Assembly: GCF_013337045.2 (NCBI RefSeq)
Contig: NZ_CP118262.1
Location: 62,001-126,000, forward strand
DNA: 64,000 nt
Source: Agrobacterium vitis
GTDB lineage: Bacteria > Pseudomonadota > Alphaproteobacteria > Rhizobiales > Rhizobiaceae
Direction: 5' to 3'
Shown in pieces: positions 27,709-36,652 of the stretch. Under the pieces are notes generated by a model, which searched no databases, was not told where the DNA came from, and saw only the letters and a program-made list of their open reading frames with translations. Made by a program: the position numbers and the translations under genes. Numbering within the stretch: the stretch's first letter is position 1; the number at the start of each line of letters is the position of its first letter.

Positions 27709-27809
27709 TGAGTTCACGCCGAAGTGCGACTTGTGTGGCTTTCAAGCTATCTGGCATATCGCATCTGCGCGAGTAGTTTCTTGCGGAAGACCTCAGCCGG
27801 TGTTCGGTA
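27709..27809 (-). mobile_element. Fragment of an IS30-family element end
   Basis: This roughly 100-bp stretch matches, with about a dozen changes, the left end (39990-40091) of the complete IS30-type element near 40 kb. It includes the terminal repeat gttcacgccgaagtgcgact and the 3' end of the transposase gene up to tgttcggta. The match stops abruptly on the right. It is an old partial copy; the rest of the element is gone. Confidence 0.75.
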
Positions 27810-28016
27810 TCATAGAAAGAGGCGTGCTGAATGAAGAGGGCCGCATTTCCGGCAGGGTACAGGCGGCAGTGCGTCCGATATCCGCTGCAGATTTCAAGCA
27901 CATCGTATCGATCGGCATCGACGATGCATGAGCCTGAACTGCCTCGGCTGTGCAAGCTAAAAACACAAAAAATGCCACCGTTGAACTAACCGGCCGAAAC
28001 GTTGTCGAGGAGTAGG

Positions 28017-28928
28017 TCATACGTTCCGTCGCCATGTCCCAGGAGTGGTCCCGACAATGGCAGAAAAAACGCGTGTGAAGTGGCTCTGATCTGCGAATCC
28101 GCAAGCTACCGCGATCTCGGCGAGAGGGGCATTTGAGGTTCTGATCATGTGCCGGGCGCGATCAATGCGTTTGGTCAGGAGCCACTGATAAGGTGTCATG
28201 CCCGTCGCTTCCCGGAAGGCGCGAATGAAATAGCCGCGTGACAGGTTGCAGGCTTCTGCCACGTCGGCAATTGACACTTCACCTTCGAGATGTTCGAGAA
28301 GGATCGATTTTGCCATTTCCAGATGCGCGCGCGACAATGTCGGCGCCTTGCTGATGGCAGGAACGGTCTTTCCACCGTACCGCTGAACCAGATAGGTGCC
28401 GATGGCCGTCGTCATCTGGTCGACGAACAAGGCATTTGCTTCTTCAGGGCGTTGCAGCGCGGGGAGGATAGCGCGTGCTAGGTTGGCAAGGACGATGTCT
28501 TTGGATGCAGTTTCCGTCGTCAGCAGGGTTAGGCCACTCACATCCGCATCTTCTGCTATCTTTGCAAGGGAAGAGGGCGAAATCTGAAACAGCATAAAAT
28601 CGAAAGGCGTGCTGAGATCTGCTTTATAATTGTTGGAGAGGTCGCGGATATATATCGCATTCTCGGAAAAATCATGGCTGGTTGCATGGTTTCCGTGAAA
28701 GATCCGCCGCTGGTGACCGGCGAGCAATGATACCCCGACCACAAACCCCTGATCGCTGGCCGGTGTCTTCACCTGATCAAGCGCGGTTGACTGTGTCGCT
28801 TTGCGAAAAATATCGATGTTCGAAGATGAAAAGCTTTGGTTGATCGACAACTGCGTCAGAGTGCAGCCAAACTTGTCGGATGTTTTTCCGGAGGTGGGGA
28901 GGCCTTTACATTCTGAACCGGCACTCAT
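28017..28928 (-). CDS. AraC family transcriptional regulator
   Basis: A 303-residue regulator. The C-terminal double helix-turn-helix covers the last 100 residues (VSIADVAEACNLSRGYFIRAF and LAEIAVACGFADQSHFTRVF). The N-terminal domain is the cupin-like sensing part. An ATG at 28928 preceded by aaggtgg is chosen over the upstream TTG at 28955. It is divergent from a second AraC gene (29128) with 200 bp between them; the two may cross-regulate. No obvious target gene adjoins. Confidence 0.88.
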   Translation of the reverse strand: MSAGSECKGLPTSGKTSDKFGCTLTQLSINQSFSSSNIDIFRKATQSTALDQVKTPASDQGFVVGVSLLAGHQRRIFHGNHATSHDFSENAIYIRDLSNNYKADLSTPFDFMLFQISPSSLAKIAEDADVSGLTLLTTETASKDIVLANLARAILPALQRPEEANALFVDQMTTAIGTYLVQRYGGKTVPAISKAPTLSRAHLEMAKSILLEHLEGEVSIADVAEACNLSRGYFIRAFREATGMTPYQWLLTKRIDRARHMIRTSNAPLAEIAVACGFADQSHFTRVFSAIVGTTPGTWRRNV

Positions 28929-29127
28929 GAAAACCACCTTCCTTTTTTGCAACAATGGTTCTGGTTGGAGGGTTCTAATGGGTTCCGTATTGCATTCAGT
29001 TTACGAACTATAACCACTCTACAAGAATGCTTTTATACAAGATAGCATGACAAATAATGTGTAGGAAACTTCGATAGATGATCCGCAATCAGGCCCGCAA
29101 CGCAGTTTATGCAAGAGCGATACGAAT

Positions 29128-30033
29128 GTGAGTGAATGGTTGGCGGTCAGTGAAAAAATTGCGGCGAGCTTTGGTGTCAAAGCGGCAAGGGCATTGGTCA
29201 TTCGGCCATTACGGGATGCCCAGCTCACTGTCGTGCATATTCAGCGGTGTTATGAACACGGAAACAGCCGTGTAATTCTGGAGCCGGACAACGCATTTCT
29301 CGTCATGCTCTATCTGGAAGATGCAGAGCATTCCGATATCGTGTCGGAAGAGCGTTTGGAGCCGATCAAGATCTATCCCAAGGCCTCGATCTGTCTTGTC
29401 AGTTTGAAACAGGGGGCGGCGATTTCAATTAATGGCCGACTGGATGTGCTTGCCTTCCACGTTCCCGTCGCGCATCTTGCCGAACTCACCGAGGAGGCAG
29501 GCGAGCCGCGGGTCGATGACTTTCTGACCTGTCGCGGTCTGCATGACCAGGTGATCAGCAATATGGGCGCAGCCCTCATGCCCCTGTTCGACATGCCGGA
29601 TGAGGTAAGGGACACGCTCGTTCCCCACATCGGTCTCGCCTTCATCGCGCATCTTGCCCATAAATATGGCCGGTCTCCCTCCCAACACCTTTCGGCGTCC
29701 GGGCAGCTCAACTCCATGCAGGAAGAGCGAATCAAAACCTATATTAACACCAATCTTTCCCGCAATATCGGCCTTGAGGATATTTCCGTGGCCAGCGGCT
29801 TTTCGATAGAAGAGCTCTGCTCCGGCTTTGAAGAGACGACCGGACAGTCCATTGGCGAATGGCTATTGGCAAGCCGGATTGCCCGGGCGAAGGCCTACCT
29901 AACCAAGACCGGCGAGAGTATCGATCAGGTTGCGGAAACCTGTGGCTTTAGGAACCAGACGAGCTTTGTCGAAAGTTTTACGCATTCCGTGGGCGTTACG
30001 CCGGACGAGTGGCGCTCGCGCGATCGTCACTAA
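29128..30033 (+). CDS. AraC family transcriptional regulator
   Basis: A 301-residue AraC-type regulator. The C-terminal region has LEDISVASGFSIEELCSGF and IDQVAETCGFRNQTSFVESF, the two DNA-binding helices. The start is a GTG at 29128; nearby ATG codons are out of frame. Its relation to the neighbouring AraC protein is distant, so this is not a recent duplication. Downstream, on the opposite strand, lies the alpha/beta hydrolase gene. Confidence 0.86.
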   Translation: MSEWLAVSEKIAASFGVKAARALVIRPLRDAQLTVVHIQRCYEHGNSRVILEPDNAFLVMLYLEDAEHSDIVSEERLEPIKIYPKASICLVSLKQGAAISINGRLDVLAFHVPVAHLAELTEEAGEPRVDDFLTCRGLHDQVISNMGAALMPLFDMPDEVRDTLVPHIGLAFIAHLAHKYGRSPSQHLSASGQLNSMQEERIKTYINTNLSRNIGLEDISVASGFSIEELCSGFEETTGQSIGEWLLASRIARAKAYLTKTGESIDQVAETCGFRNQTSFVESFTHSVGVTPDEWRSRDRH

Positions 30034-30086
30034 GCGGTGCGGTTGACGCCGACGACACTTGACCGTCGGCACCGTGTCGAGTTGGA

Positions 30087-31067
30087 TCAAGCCTTGATGA
30101 AGGCCAGCAGGTCGGCGTTCAAGATGTCCGCGTTGACGGTTAGCATGCCATGCGAGAAGCCGGGATAGGTCTTGATCGTACCATTCTTCAGCAGCTTGAT
30201 GGCTTTGTGAGCCGCATCCGCGATTGGCACGATCTGGTCGTCTTCGCCGTGGAGAACCAGGGTTGGCACGGTGATCGCTTTCAGGTCTTCCGTCTGGTCG
30301 GTTTCCGAAAAGGCCTTGATGCCATCATAATGGGCCTTCGCGCTGCCCATCATGCCCTGACGCCACCAATTCTGGATCACGCCTTCATGAACGGTCGCGC
30401 CTTCGCGGTTGAAGCCGTAGAAAGGTCCGGCAGGAACGTCGCGGAAGAACTGAGCGCGGTTGGCAGCGGTGGCTGACCGGAAACCGTCGAAGACTTCCCT
30501 CGGCAGGCCTTCTGGGTTCGCTTCTGTCTTTAGCATCAACGGCGGCACGGCGGACACCAATACGGCCTTTGCAACGCGACCGGCAGGCTGGCCGTGCTTC
30601 GCGACATAGCGTGCAACTTCACCGCCACCTGTCGAGTGACCTATGTGACCTGCGTTCTTCAAATCCAGTGCTTCGACAACGGCAAACGCATCCGCGGCGT
30701 AATGGTCCATGTCATGGCCATCGGAGACCTGCGCCGAGCGACCATGACCGCGACGGTCGTGGGCAACCACGCGGTAACCGTTGGCGAGGAAGAACAGCAT
30801 CTGTGCGTCCCAGTCATCGGAAGACAAAGGCCAGCCGTGATGGAATACGATTGGCTGTGCGTCCTTCGAACCCCAGTCCTTGTAGAATATGTCGGTGCCG
30901 TCTGTGGTTTTAACGAAGCCCATTGTCGTGTCTCCTGTGGTTGGATTTGGGTTTGTGGCAGCCGGTGCAGCATGGACCGGGCGGGTTGGAAGCAGCACTC
31001 CCGCAGTCATTGCCGCGCCGACAAGAAGTGCATCACGGCGGCTCAGAGTAAAATTGTGGTTAGCCAT
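30087..31067 (-). CDS. Secreted alpha/beta hydrolase, non-haem chloroperoxidase-like
   Basis: A 326-residue alpha/beta hydrolase of the arylesterase/cofactor-free haloperoxidase group. The N-terminus has a Tat signal (SRRDALLVG, residues 9-17, cleaved near VHA), so it is exported folded. The catalytic triad is Ser145 in GHSTGG, Asp277 in GEDDQIVP, and His306 in GFSHGML. Other marks are HHGWPLSSDDWD and HDRRGHGRS. An upstream motif near 31150-31195 resembles ones before the DoxX and isochorismatase genes, so it may belong to the LysR (36653) regulon. Confidence 0.92.
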   Translation of the reverse strand: MANHNFTLSRRDALLVGAAMTAGVLLPTRPVHAAPAATNPNPTTGDTTMGFVKTTDGTDIFYKDWGSKDAQPIVFHHGWPLSSDDWDAQMLFFLANGYRVVAHDRRGHGRSAQVSDGHDMDHYAADAFAVVEALDLKNAGHIGHSTGGGEVARYVAKHGQPAGRVAKAVLVSAVPPLMLKTEANPEGLPREVFDGFRSATAANRAQFFRDVPAGPFYGFNREGATVHEGVIQNWWRQGMMGSAKAHYDGIKAFSETDQTEDLKAITVPTLVLHGEDDQIVPIADAAHKAIKLLKNGTIKTYPGFSHGMLTVNADILNADLLAFIKA

Positions 31068-31149
31068 GATGGCTCCCTTTTGGTTCGAAGTGGTCTCGTG
31101 TGCAGTGCGTTTGTCTATGTGGAGAAAATGCGCCGAAAACGAACGACTA

Positions 31150-31195
31150 ACAATTGCAATAAAAGTCTCGAATAAATTTCGATAATTGCAATAAT
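31150..31195. promoter_or_regulatory. Candidate LysR-regulon site A
   Basis: Contains aattgcaataaaagtctcga and, after 15 bases, aattgcaata. The pattern AATTGCA-(w/y)-AA-TA-TCGA recurs at 33321-33352 and 36605-36636, each upstream of a gene cluster transcribed near the LysR gene at 36653. Candidate shared operator; inferred. Confidence 0.5.
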
Positions 31196-31199
31196 GCCG

Positions 31200-32804
31200 T
31201 CACGTTGTTATGCCCGGTTTGTTAATTGTCAGAAGGTGCCGAACCACGGGCTTTTCCGGACCGGTATGGAATGCGATGACCTTCCTCTGGACATCCGCAT
31301 CCGCATTGGACACGCGCTTGTGTTGGCGCAAATGTTCTGCCCAGGATTCCACCATGAACCATTCGGTTATCTTCTCGGGGTCGGCGGAGTCCTCGGTAAC
31401 ACCCCAACCATAGGCACCATCGCGACGTCGTTCGGATGACATTTCATCGAGCGCATTCAGGAACTTGGTGCGGTTGTGCTTCTCGACATGGTAGTCGATC
31501 AGGATCAGAACGGGACCGCGATCATGCGCGACAGGCTCGGCCACCAGCGGCTCAGGCCAGTGATTGGACGAAACCAGATCCGCATCGCCTGCGGGAAGCT
31601 TGACGCGGTGCATGATGAAGCCCGCAACCATCAGTCCGGCCGCTCCGATAAGCAGCGTTGACGAGACGCCCACGGCTTCACCGACGGCACCCCATCCAAG
31701 GCTGCCCGCCGTCATCGCGCCGTTGAAGACGGTAAGATAAACCGCAAGTCCCCGGCCTCTGACCCAGTTGGGCAGAACGGCCTGTGCAGCACCGTTCAGG
31801 GTCGTCAACGCCGTGATCCAGGATGCGCCGAGAAACAGGAGGATGACGATGGCCAGCCATTGCGGCGGGGCCAGTGAGAGGATGCCCATGACGACGGCCG
31901 TCACGATGGCAGAACCTAAAAGCAGGCCGTTGGAGTCAAAACGTTCGCGCAGTTTCGGCATCACCAGCGCGCCGCCAATGGCACCCGCGCCGACCGAGCC
32001 GAGCAGAAGGCCGTAGAAGCTGGCATCGCCGCCGAGAAGCTGGCGGGCGACGAGGGGCAGCAGTGCCCAGACTGCACTGGCAAAGGCGAAGAAAATAGCG
32101 GCGCGCAATAGCACGACGTGCAGCGGTTTGCTGGCGCGGGTATATCGCAGGCCCGAGCGGAACGCGCCTAAGAAACCTTCGGACAAAGCGTCGTCCGCAT
32201 TTTTGGCACGTGGCCACCAGATTAGCGCTGCTATGACGAGGATATAGCTGGCAACATCGGCGCCATAGGTGACAGCAGCCCCGAAAGCCGCAAGCAGCAG
32301 ACCACCCGCCGCAGGTCCGATGGACCGGGCAATGTTGATGCCGAGTGAGTTCAGCGCAACCGCGCCTTTCACATCTTCACGCGGCACCAGTTCCGGGACG
32401 ATGGCCTGCCATGTCGGCCCCATCAGTGCTGCGCCTATCCCGCCCAGAAATGTCAGGCCGATCAACGCGCTGACTGAGAGCATGCCGACATAGGATAGTG
32501 TCATTAGCGATATGCTGACGCTGGCAAGCAGAAGCTGGATGGCGATCAGGAACTTGCGGCGATCAAGAATATCCGAGAGCACGCCTGCCGGGATTGCCAG
32601 TAGGAAGATTGGCAGCGTTCCAGCGGCCTGAACAAGGGCGACGGCTGCGGGCGCGGCGGAGAGATCGGTCATCAACCAGGAACTGGCGACATCGCGCATG
32701 AAGCTGCCGGTGTTACCCAGAACCGTTGCCGCCCAAAGGACCGCAAAGACAGGCTGACGAAGTGGGGCAAAGCTCCCACCCGTGGATGTGCGAGCGGTCA
32801 TCAC
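31200..32804 (-). CDS. MFS exporter with C-terminal ABM-like domain
   Basis: A 534-residue protein. Residues 1-410 form a 12-helix major facilitator of the EntS/MFS_3 (transmembrane secretion effector) type. The last 110 residues are soluble and resemble the antibiotic-biosynthesis-monooxygenase/quinol-type dimeric alpha-beta barrel (LIDYHVEKHNRTKFLNAL and WFMVESWAEHLRQHKRV). It overlaps the DoxX gene by 4 bp and is cotranscribed with it. A role in efflux of small toxic compounds is likely; the tail could sense or bind a substrate. Confidence 0.87.
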   Translation of the reverse strand: MMTARTSTGGSFAPLRQPVFAVLWAATVLGNTGSFMRDVASSWLMTDLSAAPAAVALVQAAGTLPIFLLAIPAGVLSDILDRRKFLIAIQLLLASVSISLMTLSYVGMLSVSALIGLTFLGGIGAALMGPTWQAIVPELVPREDVKGAVALNSLGINIARSIGPAAGGLLLAAFGAAVTYGADVASYILVIAALIWWPRAKNADDALSEGFLGAFRSGLRYTRASKPLHVVLLRAAIFFAFASAVWALLPLVARQLLGGDASFYGLLLGSVGAGAIGGALVMPKLRERFDSNGLLLGSAIVTAVVMGILSLAPPQWLAIVILLFLGASWITALTTLNGAAQAVLPNWVRGRGLAVYLTVFNGAMTAGSLGWGAVGEAVGVSSTLLIGAAGLMVAGFIMHRVKLPAGDADLVSSNHWPEPLVAEPVAHDRGPVLILIDYHVEKHNRTKFLNALDEMSSERRRDGAYGWGVTEDSADPEKITEWFMVESWAEHLRQHKRVSNADADVQRKVIAFHTGPEKPVVRHLLTINKPGITT

Positions 32805-33241
32805 TTCGCTCCTTTGGTGAGATCGAAGGCGGCGACGAAGACGAATGCACCGGCAAGGCCAAGATGTTCGAAGAAAGCGTTGGTGGCCATCATGCGGTCC
32901 ATGCCGGGAGCCATTTCCCAGAACCGAAGCGCGATGAATGTGGCCATCAGCGTGAAGCCCGCAAGTGCCAATGCTCCTGCCCAGCGCAGAACGCCTGAGA
33001 TCACCATGGCAGAGGCTGTCAGCTCGAAAATGATGACGACGACTGCAAAGACGGCGGCTGGATGCAGACCAAAATGGTCCATCTCGGCTATGGCGCCGTT
33101 GAAATCGAAGATCTTGGTCAGCGGACCCTGAATATAGGCGGCGCAGAGCGCTAGCAGCGCAACGGTGCGGACTGCTGGCGTTGCGATGATGCCCGCCAAA
33201 CCTGTTTTCAGTTGGTTGGTGGTCTGTGTTTGGTGGGTCAT
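32801..33241 (-). CDS. DoxX family membrane protein
   Basis: A 146-residue protein with four predicted transmembrane helices, of the DoxX/DoxD-like group (LLALCAAYIQGPLTKIFDF and VISGVLRWAGALALAGF). Some DoxX members associate with redox stress complexes in the membrane. It is first of a two-gene operon with the MFS exporter. A shared A/T-rich motif (33321-33352) lies 80 bp upstream of the start. Confidence 0.85.
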   Translation of the reverse strand: MTHQTQTTNQLKTGLAGIIATPAVRTVALLALCAAYIQGPLTKIFDFNGAIAEMDHFGLHPAAVFAVVVIIFELTASAMVISGVLRWAGALALAGFTLMATFIALRFWEMAPGMDRMMATNAFFEHLGLAGAFVFVAAFDLTKGAK

Positions 33242-33320
33242 GGCTGCTCCTGCAGGTTGGCCCGGTTTGACGGGCTGTCGTCTTGCGATGGAGTGATCTT
33301 GCGCCGAAACATTGCTGCCA

Positions 33321-33352
33321 ACAATTGCATCAATAGTTTCGATTTAATTGCA
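33321..33352. promoter_or_regulatory. Candidate LysR-regulon site B
   Basis: acaattgcatcaatagtttc followed by gatttaattgca, upstream of the DoxX-MFS operon. It matches sites A and C in the AATTGCA...TCGA...AATTGC layout. Confidence 0.5.
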
Positions 33353-33410
33353 TTTTTCGCAACTATGAGAGCGAACGGGCGGTAAGGCCCGTTCGCCAAA
33401 GCAGGAACGA

Positions 33411-35396
33411 TCACACCGCCCAGCACGAGCAACCCAGCGCCCCGAAGAAGCCCTTGAGATCAGCAATCGGCAGTTTCGACGTCCATGCACCTGCATGGTC
33501 ATGGCCGTGAACACCGCAATCACTGGCGCAGCCGCAGGAGGTTATGGCAGTCCGGCGCAGCGACCTCTGACCGGCACCTTCCGGCTCGCCCCAGGCGGCG
33601 TAACCACCGAACTTTCGAACGGGAGACCAGTCCGGCATTGCGGGCGGAACGTCGTTTACATCCAGCGCCTTGAAATCACCGGAACCATAGACGATCTTGC
33701 CTCCGACCATGGTGAGGTCCGATGTCAGGAGCGAGATTTCATCTTCGGCGCAGGAGAAGAAGTCTTTGTCCGGCACGACAAGGTCAGCGAACTGGCCCTT
33801 TTCAATGCGTCCCTTCTTACCTTCCTCATTGGAAAACCATGTGACCTTTTCCGTCCACATGCGCAGCGCCGTTTCACGGTCCAGGCAGTTTGCACGCGGA
33901 TAAAGCTGCATGCCGCCAACGGTCTTGCCGGTCACCATCCACGACAGCGACACCCACGGATTATAGGAGGCAACACGGGTCGCATCTGTACCGGCGGAGA
34001 CATGAACGCCCTTGTCCAGCATTTTGCGAATGGGAGGCGTTGCTTCGGCAACGCCGTGTCCGTAACGCTCTACGAAATATTCGCCTTGATAGGCCATGCG
34101 ATGCTGGGTGGCGATGCCGCCGCCAAGCGCTGCGATACGGTCGATGGAGCGATCCGAAATCGTCTCCGCATGGTCGAAGAACCAGTTCAGGCCCTCAAGC
34201 GGAATGTCCTTATTGACCTTTTCGAAGACATCCAGCGCGCGCGTGATGGTTTCGTCATAGGTGGCGTGCAGGCGCCATGGCCAGCGGTTTTCGGCCAGAA
34301 CCCGCACCACCTCTTCCAGCTCGCCCTCCATTTCCGGGGCCATTTCAGGCCTCGGCTGACGGAAGTCCTCGAAATCGGCTGCGGAAAAGACCAGCATTTC
34401 GCCTGCGCCATTGTGGCGGAAGTAATCGTTGCCCTGCTTGTATTTGACCGACCGTGTCCATTTGAGAAAATCCTCTTTCTCTTCCGTCGGCTTTTGCGTG
34501 AAGAGATTATAGGCCAAACGAACCGTCATTTGGTTTTCGTCGGAAAGCTTCTGGATGACTTCGTAATCATCCGGATAATTCTGGAAACCACCGCCCGCGT
34601 CGATGACGCCAGTAATGCCCAGCCGGTTCAGCTCCCGCATGAAATGGCGCGTGGAATTGACCTGATAGTCCAGCGGCAGCTTCGGACCCTTGGCAAGCGT
34701 GGAATAGAGAATGCCCGCATTTGGCTTGGCAAGCAGCAGCCCTGTCGGATTTCCGTTGAGGTCGCGGGTGATCTCACCGCCCGGCGGGTTGGGCGTATCT
34801 CTCGTGTAACCAACGGCGCGAAGGGCGGCACCATTGAGAAGCGCCCGGTCATAAAGGTGCAGCAGGAACACCGGCGTATCCGGCGCAATCGCATTGATTT
34901 CCTCGATTGTCGGCAGACGCTTTTCCGCAAACTGATGTTCGGTAAAACCGCCAACGACGCGCACCCATTGCGGGGCAGGGGTGTTTGCCACCTGCCGCTT
35001 CAGCATATCCATGGCATCGGCCAGCGAGCGGACGCCATCCCAGCGCAGTTCCATGTTGAAGTTCAACCCGCCGCGCACGACGTGCGTGTGGTTGTCGATT
35101 AAACCCGGAAGGACGCGTCTGCCCTTGAGATCGATGGTCTCGGTATCTATTCCGGCAAGCGCCATGACATCGCCATCGCTGCCCACTTCGTTAAACAGAC
35201 CGTCTTTGATGGCAATGGCCGTTGCGCTGGGGTTGGCGCGGTCGAGTGTCGTAACGCGGCCATTGTGAAGGATAATATCGGGATGCATGGTGTCTGCTCC
35301 GGTCTTGATAGGATCCGCGGCTTTGGCCGGGGAGAAGAGATTGGACAAAGCGAGGCTGGAAGCGGCACCAAGGAATGTGCGGCGCGTCGTGATCAG
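33411..35396 (-). CDS. Exported amidohydrolase (YtcJ-like)
   Basis: A metal-dependent amidohydrolase of the YtcJ group, about 660 residues. The N-terminal VLPGLIDNHTHV has the HxH metal motif; later metal ligands fall in WFFDHAETISD and SAGTDATR. The frame continues upstream of the first standard start (TTG 35348) with TTRRTFLGAASSLALS, a Tat signal, up to a CTG at 35396 that overlaps the stop of the XapX gene (CTGA). A non-standard CTG start is therefore likely. The C-terminus is an unusual Cys/His-rich tail (CGCASDCGVHGHDHAG, then CSCWAV). Confidence 0.8.
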   Translation of the reverse strand: MITTRRTFLGAASSLALSNLFSPAKAADPIKTGADTMHPDIILHNGRVTTLDRANPSATAIAIKDGLFNEVGSDGDVMALAGIDTETIDLKGRRVLPGLIDNHTHVVRGGLNFNMELRWDGVRSLADAMDMLKRQVANTPAPQWVRVVGGFTEHQFAEKRLPTIEEINAIAPDTPVFLLHLYDRALLNGAALRAVGYTRDTPNPPGGEITRDLNGNPTGLLLAKPNAGILYSTLAKGPKLPLDYQVNSTRHFMRELNRLGITGVIDAGGGFQNYPDDYEVIQKLSDENQMTVRLAYNLFTQKPTEEKEDFLKWTRSVKYKQGNDYFRHNGAGEMLVFSAADFEDFRQPRPEMAPEMEGELEEVVRVLAENRWPWRLHATYDETITRALDVFEKVNKDIPLEGLNWFFDHAETISDRSIDRIAALGGGIATQHRMAYQGEYFVERYGHGVAEATPPIRKMLDKGVHVSAGTDATRVASYNPWVSLSWMVTGKTVGGMQLYPRANCLDRETALRMWTEKVTWFSNEEGKKGRIEKGQFADLVVPDKDFFSCAEDEISLLTSDLTMVGGKIVYGSGDFKALDVNDVPPAMPDWSPVRKFGGYAAWGEPEGAGQRSLRRTAITSCGCASDCGVHGHDHAGAWTSKLPIADLKGFFGALGCSCWAV

Positions 35397-35683
35397 CCTT
35401 TACCTTCGGGAGCGTCTTGTCTGGAGGCGGCAAGATCGACAGAGGTCTGCCCGCCCTTGGGCATATGGCCGAACATGTGCGGCTTGACGTGGTTGAGCCA
35501 CGAGACCGCCGCAGGCTCCTTGTTCCAGATTGTCTTTGCCAGCGGCACGATCTGTTCGCCAACGAGAATGCCAAGAAGACCGATGAGAGCGATGACCGGC
35601 GGCGCGGGTGAGCGGACATTGAGAAGGCCGTAAATAACTCCGACGAGAAGGCCGACGGTAAGCGAGAGCAGGTAGATTTTCAT
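35393..35683 (-). CDS. XapX domain membrane protein
   Basis: A 96-residue protein with two hydrophobic segments (residues 3-20 and 28-48) matching the XapX/DUF1427 family (MKIYLLSLTVGLLVGVIYG and PAPPVIALIGLLGILVGE). The ATG at 35683 has ggaa-type upstream sequence and gives the normal family start; the frame is open further to 35800. It lies between the isochorismatase-like and amidohydrolase genes, with which it forms an operon. The family has no proven function. Confidence 0.85.
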   Translation of the reverse strand: MKIYLLSLTVGLLVGVIYGLLNVRSPAPPVIALIGLLGILVGEQIVPLAKTIWNKEPAAVSWLNHVKPHMFGHMPKGGQTSVDLAASRQDAPEGKG

Positions 35684-35744
35684 CGATACGTTCCTTTTCC
35701 AAAATGATCGCCCCGCCCGACAATTCAGGCGGGGCAGCTTCAAA

Positions 35745-36437
35745 TCAGATGGCGGCAGGGTTGGGGCCGATGCGCTTGCCGTGGCTGACGCGCTCGGCAC
35801 CGCCGTGGACGTGCGTCACAGCGTAATCAATGCCCATGCCGTAAGCGCCGGAATGCTCTTTGACCAAGGTTGTGACGGCATCGTAGGTTTCCTTGCGCGC
35901 CCAATCGCGCTGCCATTCCAGAAGAACCTGCTGCCAGGTGACGGGAACCACACCGGCCTGAACCATGCGATCCATCGCATATTTATGCGCATCCGCAGAG
36001 GTGCCGCCGGAGGCATCGGCAACCATGTAGACTTCATAATCCGTGTCGTTCATGCAGGAGAGCGCGAAGGTCGTGTTGCAGACTTCGGTCCACAGACCGG
36101 CGACGACGATCTTCTTGCGACCATCAGCAGCATTCTTGGCAAGCGCATCACGAACGTTCTGGTCGTCCCAGGAATTCATCGAGGTACGTTCGAGAATGTC
36201 ATTGTCTGGTACGACTGCAAGCAATTCCGGGAACGTGTTGCCCGAGAAGCTGTCTGTCTCAACGGTGGTGACTGTGGTGGGAATGTTGAAAATCTTGGCC
36301 GCCTTAGCAAGGCCAACGACATTGTTCTTCAAAACCTGTCTGTCTATGGATTGCACGCCGAAGGCCATCTGTGGCTGCTGGTCGATGAAGATGATCTGGC
36401 TGTTCTGGGGCGTGAGAACCTGAAGCTTGTTGGACAT
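35745..36437 (-). CDS. Isochorismatase-family cysteine hydrolase
   Basis: A 230-residue hydrolase of the isochorismatase/nicotinamidase-like (YcaC) group. The catalytic triad is Asp19 in IIFIDQQPQMAFG, a Lys near 108-109 in GRKKIVVAG, and Cys120 in TEVCN. It is cytoplasmic. The ATG at 36437 follows aaaggaaag and gives the family's length; the open frame extends upstream to 36614. First gene of the operon with XapX and amidohydrolase, divergent from the LysR gene. Confidence 0.9.
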   Translation of the reverse strand: MSNKLQVLTPQNSQIIFIDQQPQMAFGVQSIDRQVLKNNVVGLAKAAKIFNIPTTVTTVETDSFSGNTFPELLAVVPDNDILERTSMNSWDDQNVRDALAKNAADGRKKIVVAGLWTEVCNTTFALSCMNDTDYEVYMVADASGGTSADAHKYAMDRMVQAGVVPVTWQQVLLEWQRDWARKETYDAVTTLVKEHSGAYGMGIDYAVTHVHGGAERVSHGKRIGPNPAAI

Positions 36438-36604
36438 TGTCGTCTTTCCTTTGATGTGTTGACTAAGGGAATGGAGGAGGGGAGGCGTTAAGTCTTGAAG
36501 GTTATGCCGACCGATTGTCTGAAAGTGACATCGCGCTGCTGGCCTTCCTTTTATGAGTTCGTTGTCTGGTGTGATTTGAAATCTAAGCCAGTTGATCACG
36601 TGGC

Positions 36605-36636
36605 AGAATTGCAATAATAATCGTCAATGAATTGCG
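36605..36636. promoter_or_regulatory. Candidate LysR-regulon site C
   Basis: agaattgcaataataatcgt then caatgaattgcgct, between the LysR gene (start 36653) and the divergent isochorismatase operon. Position is typical for LysR autoregulation with divergent activation. It matches sites A and B. Confidence 0.55.
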
Positions 36637-36652
36637 CTGGATGAAATAATCG

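Noticed and set aside
33495..35102. 535-codon plus-strand open frame opposite the amidohydrolase gene
   Set aside because: Antisense shadow of a clear amidohydrolase with metal motifs; the shadow protein has no known features.
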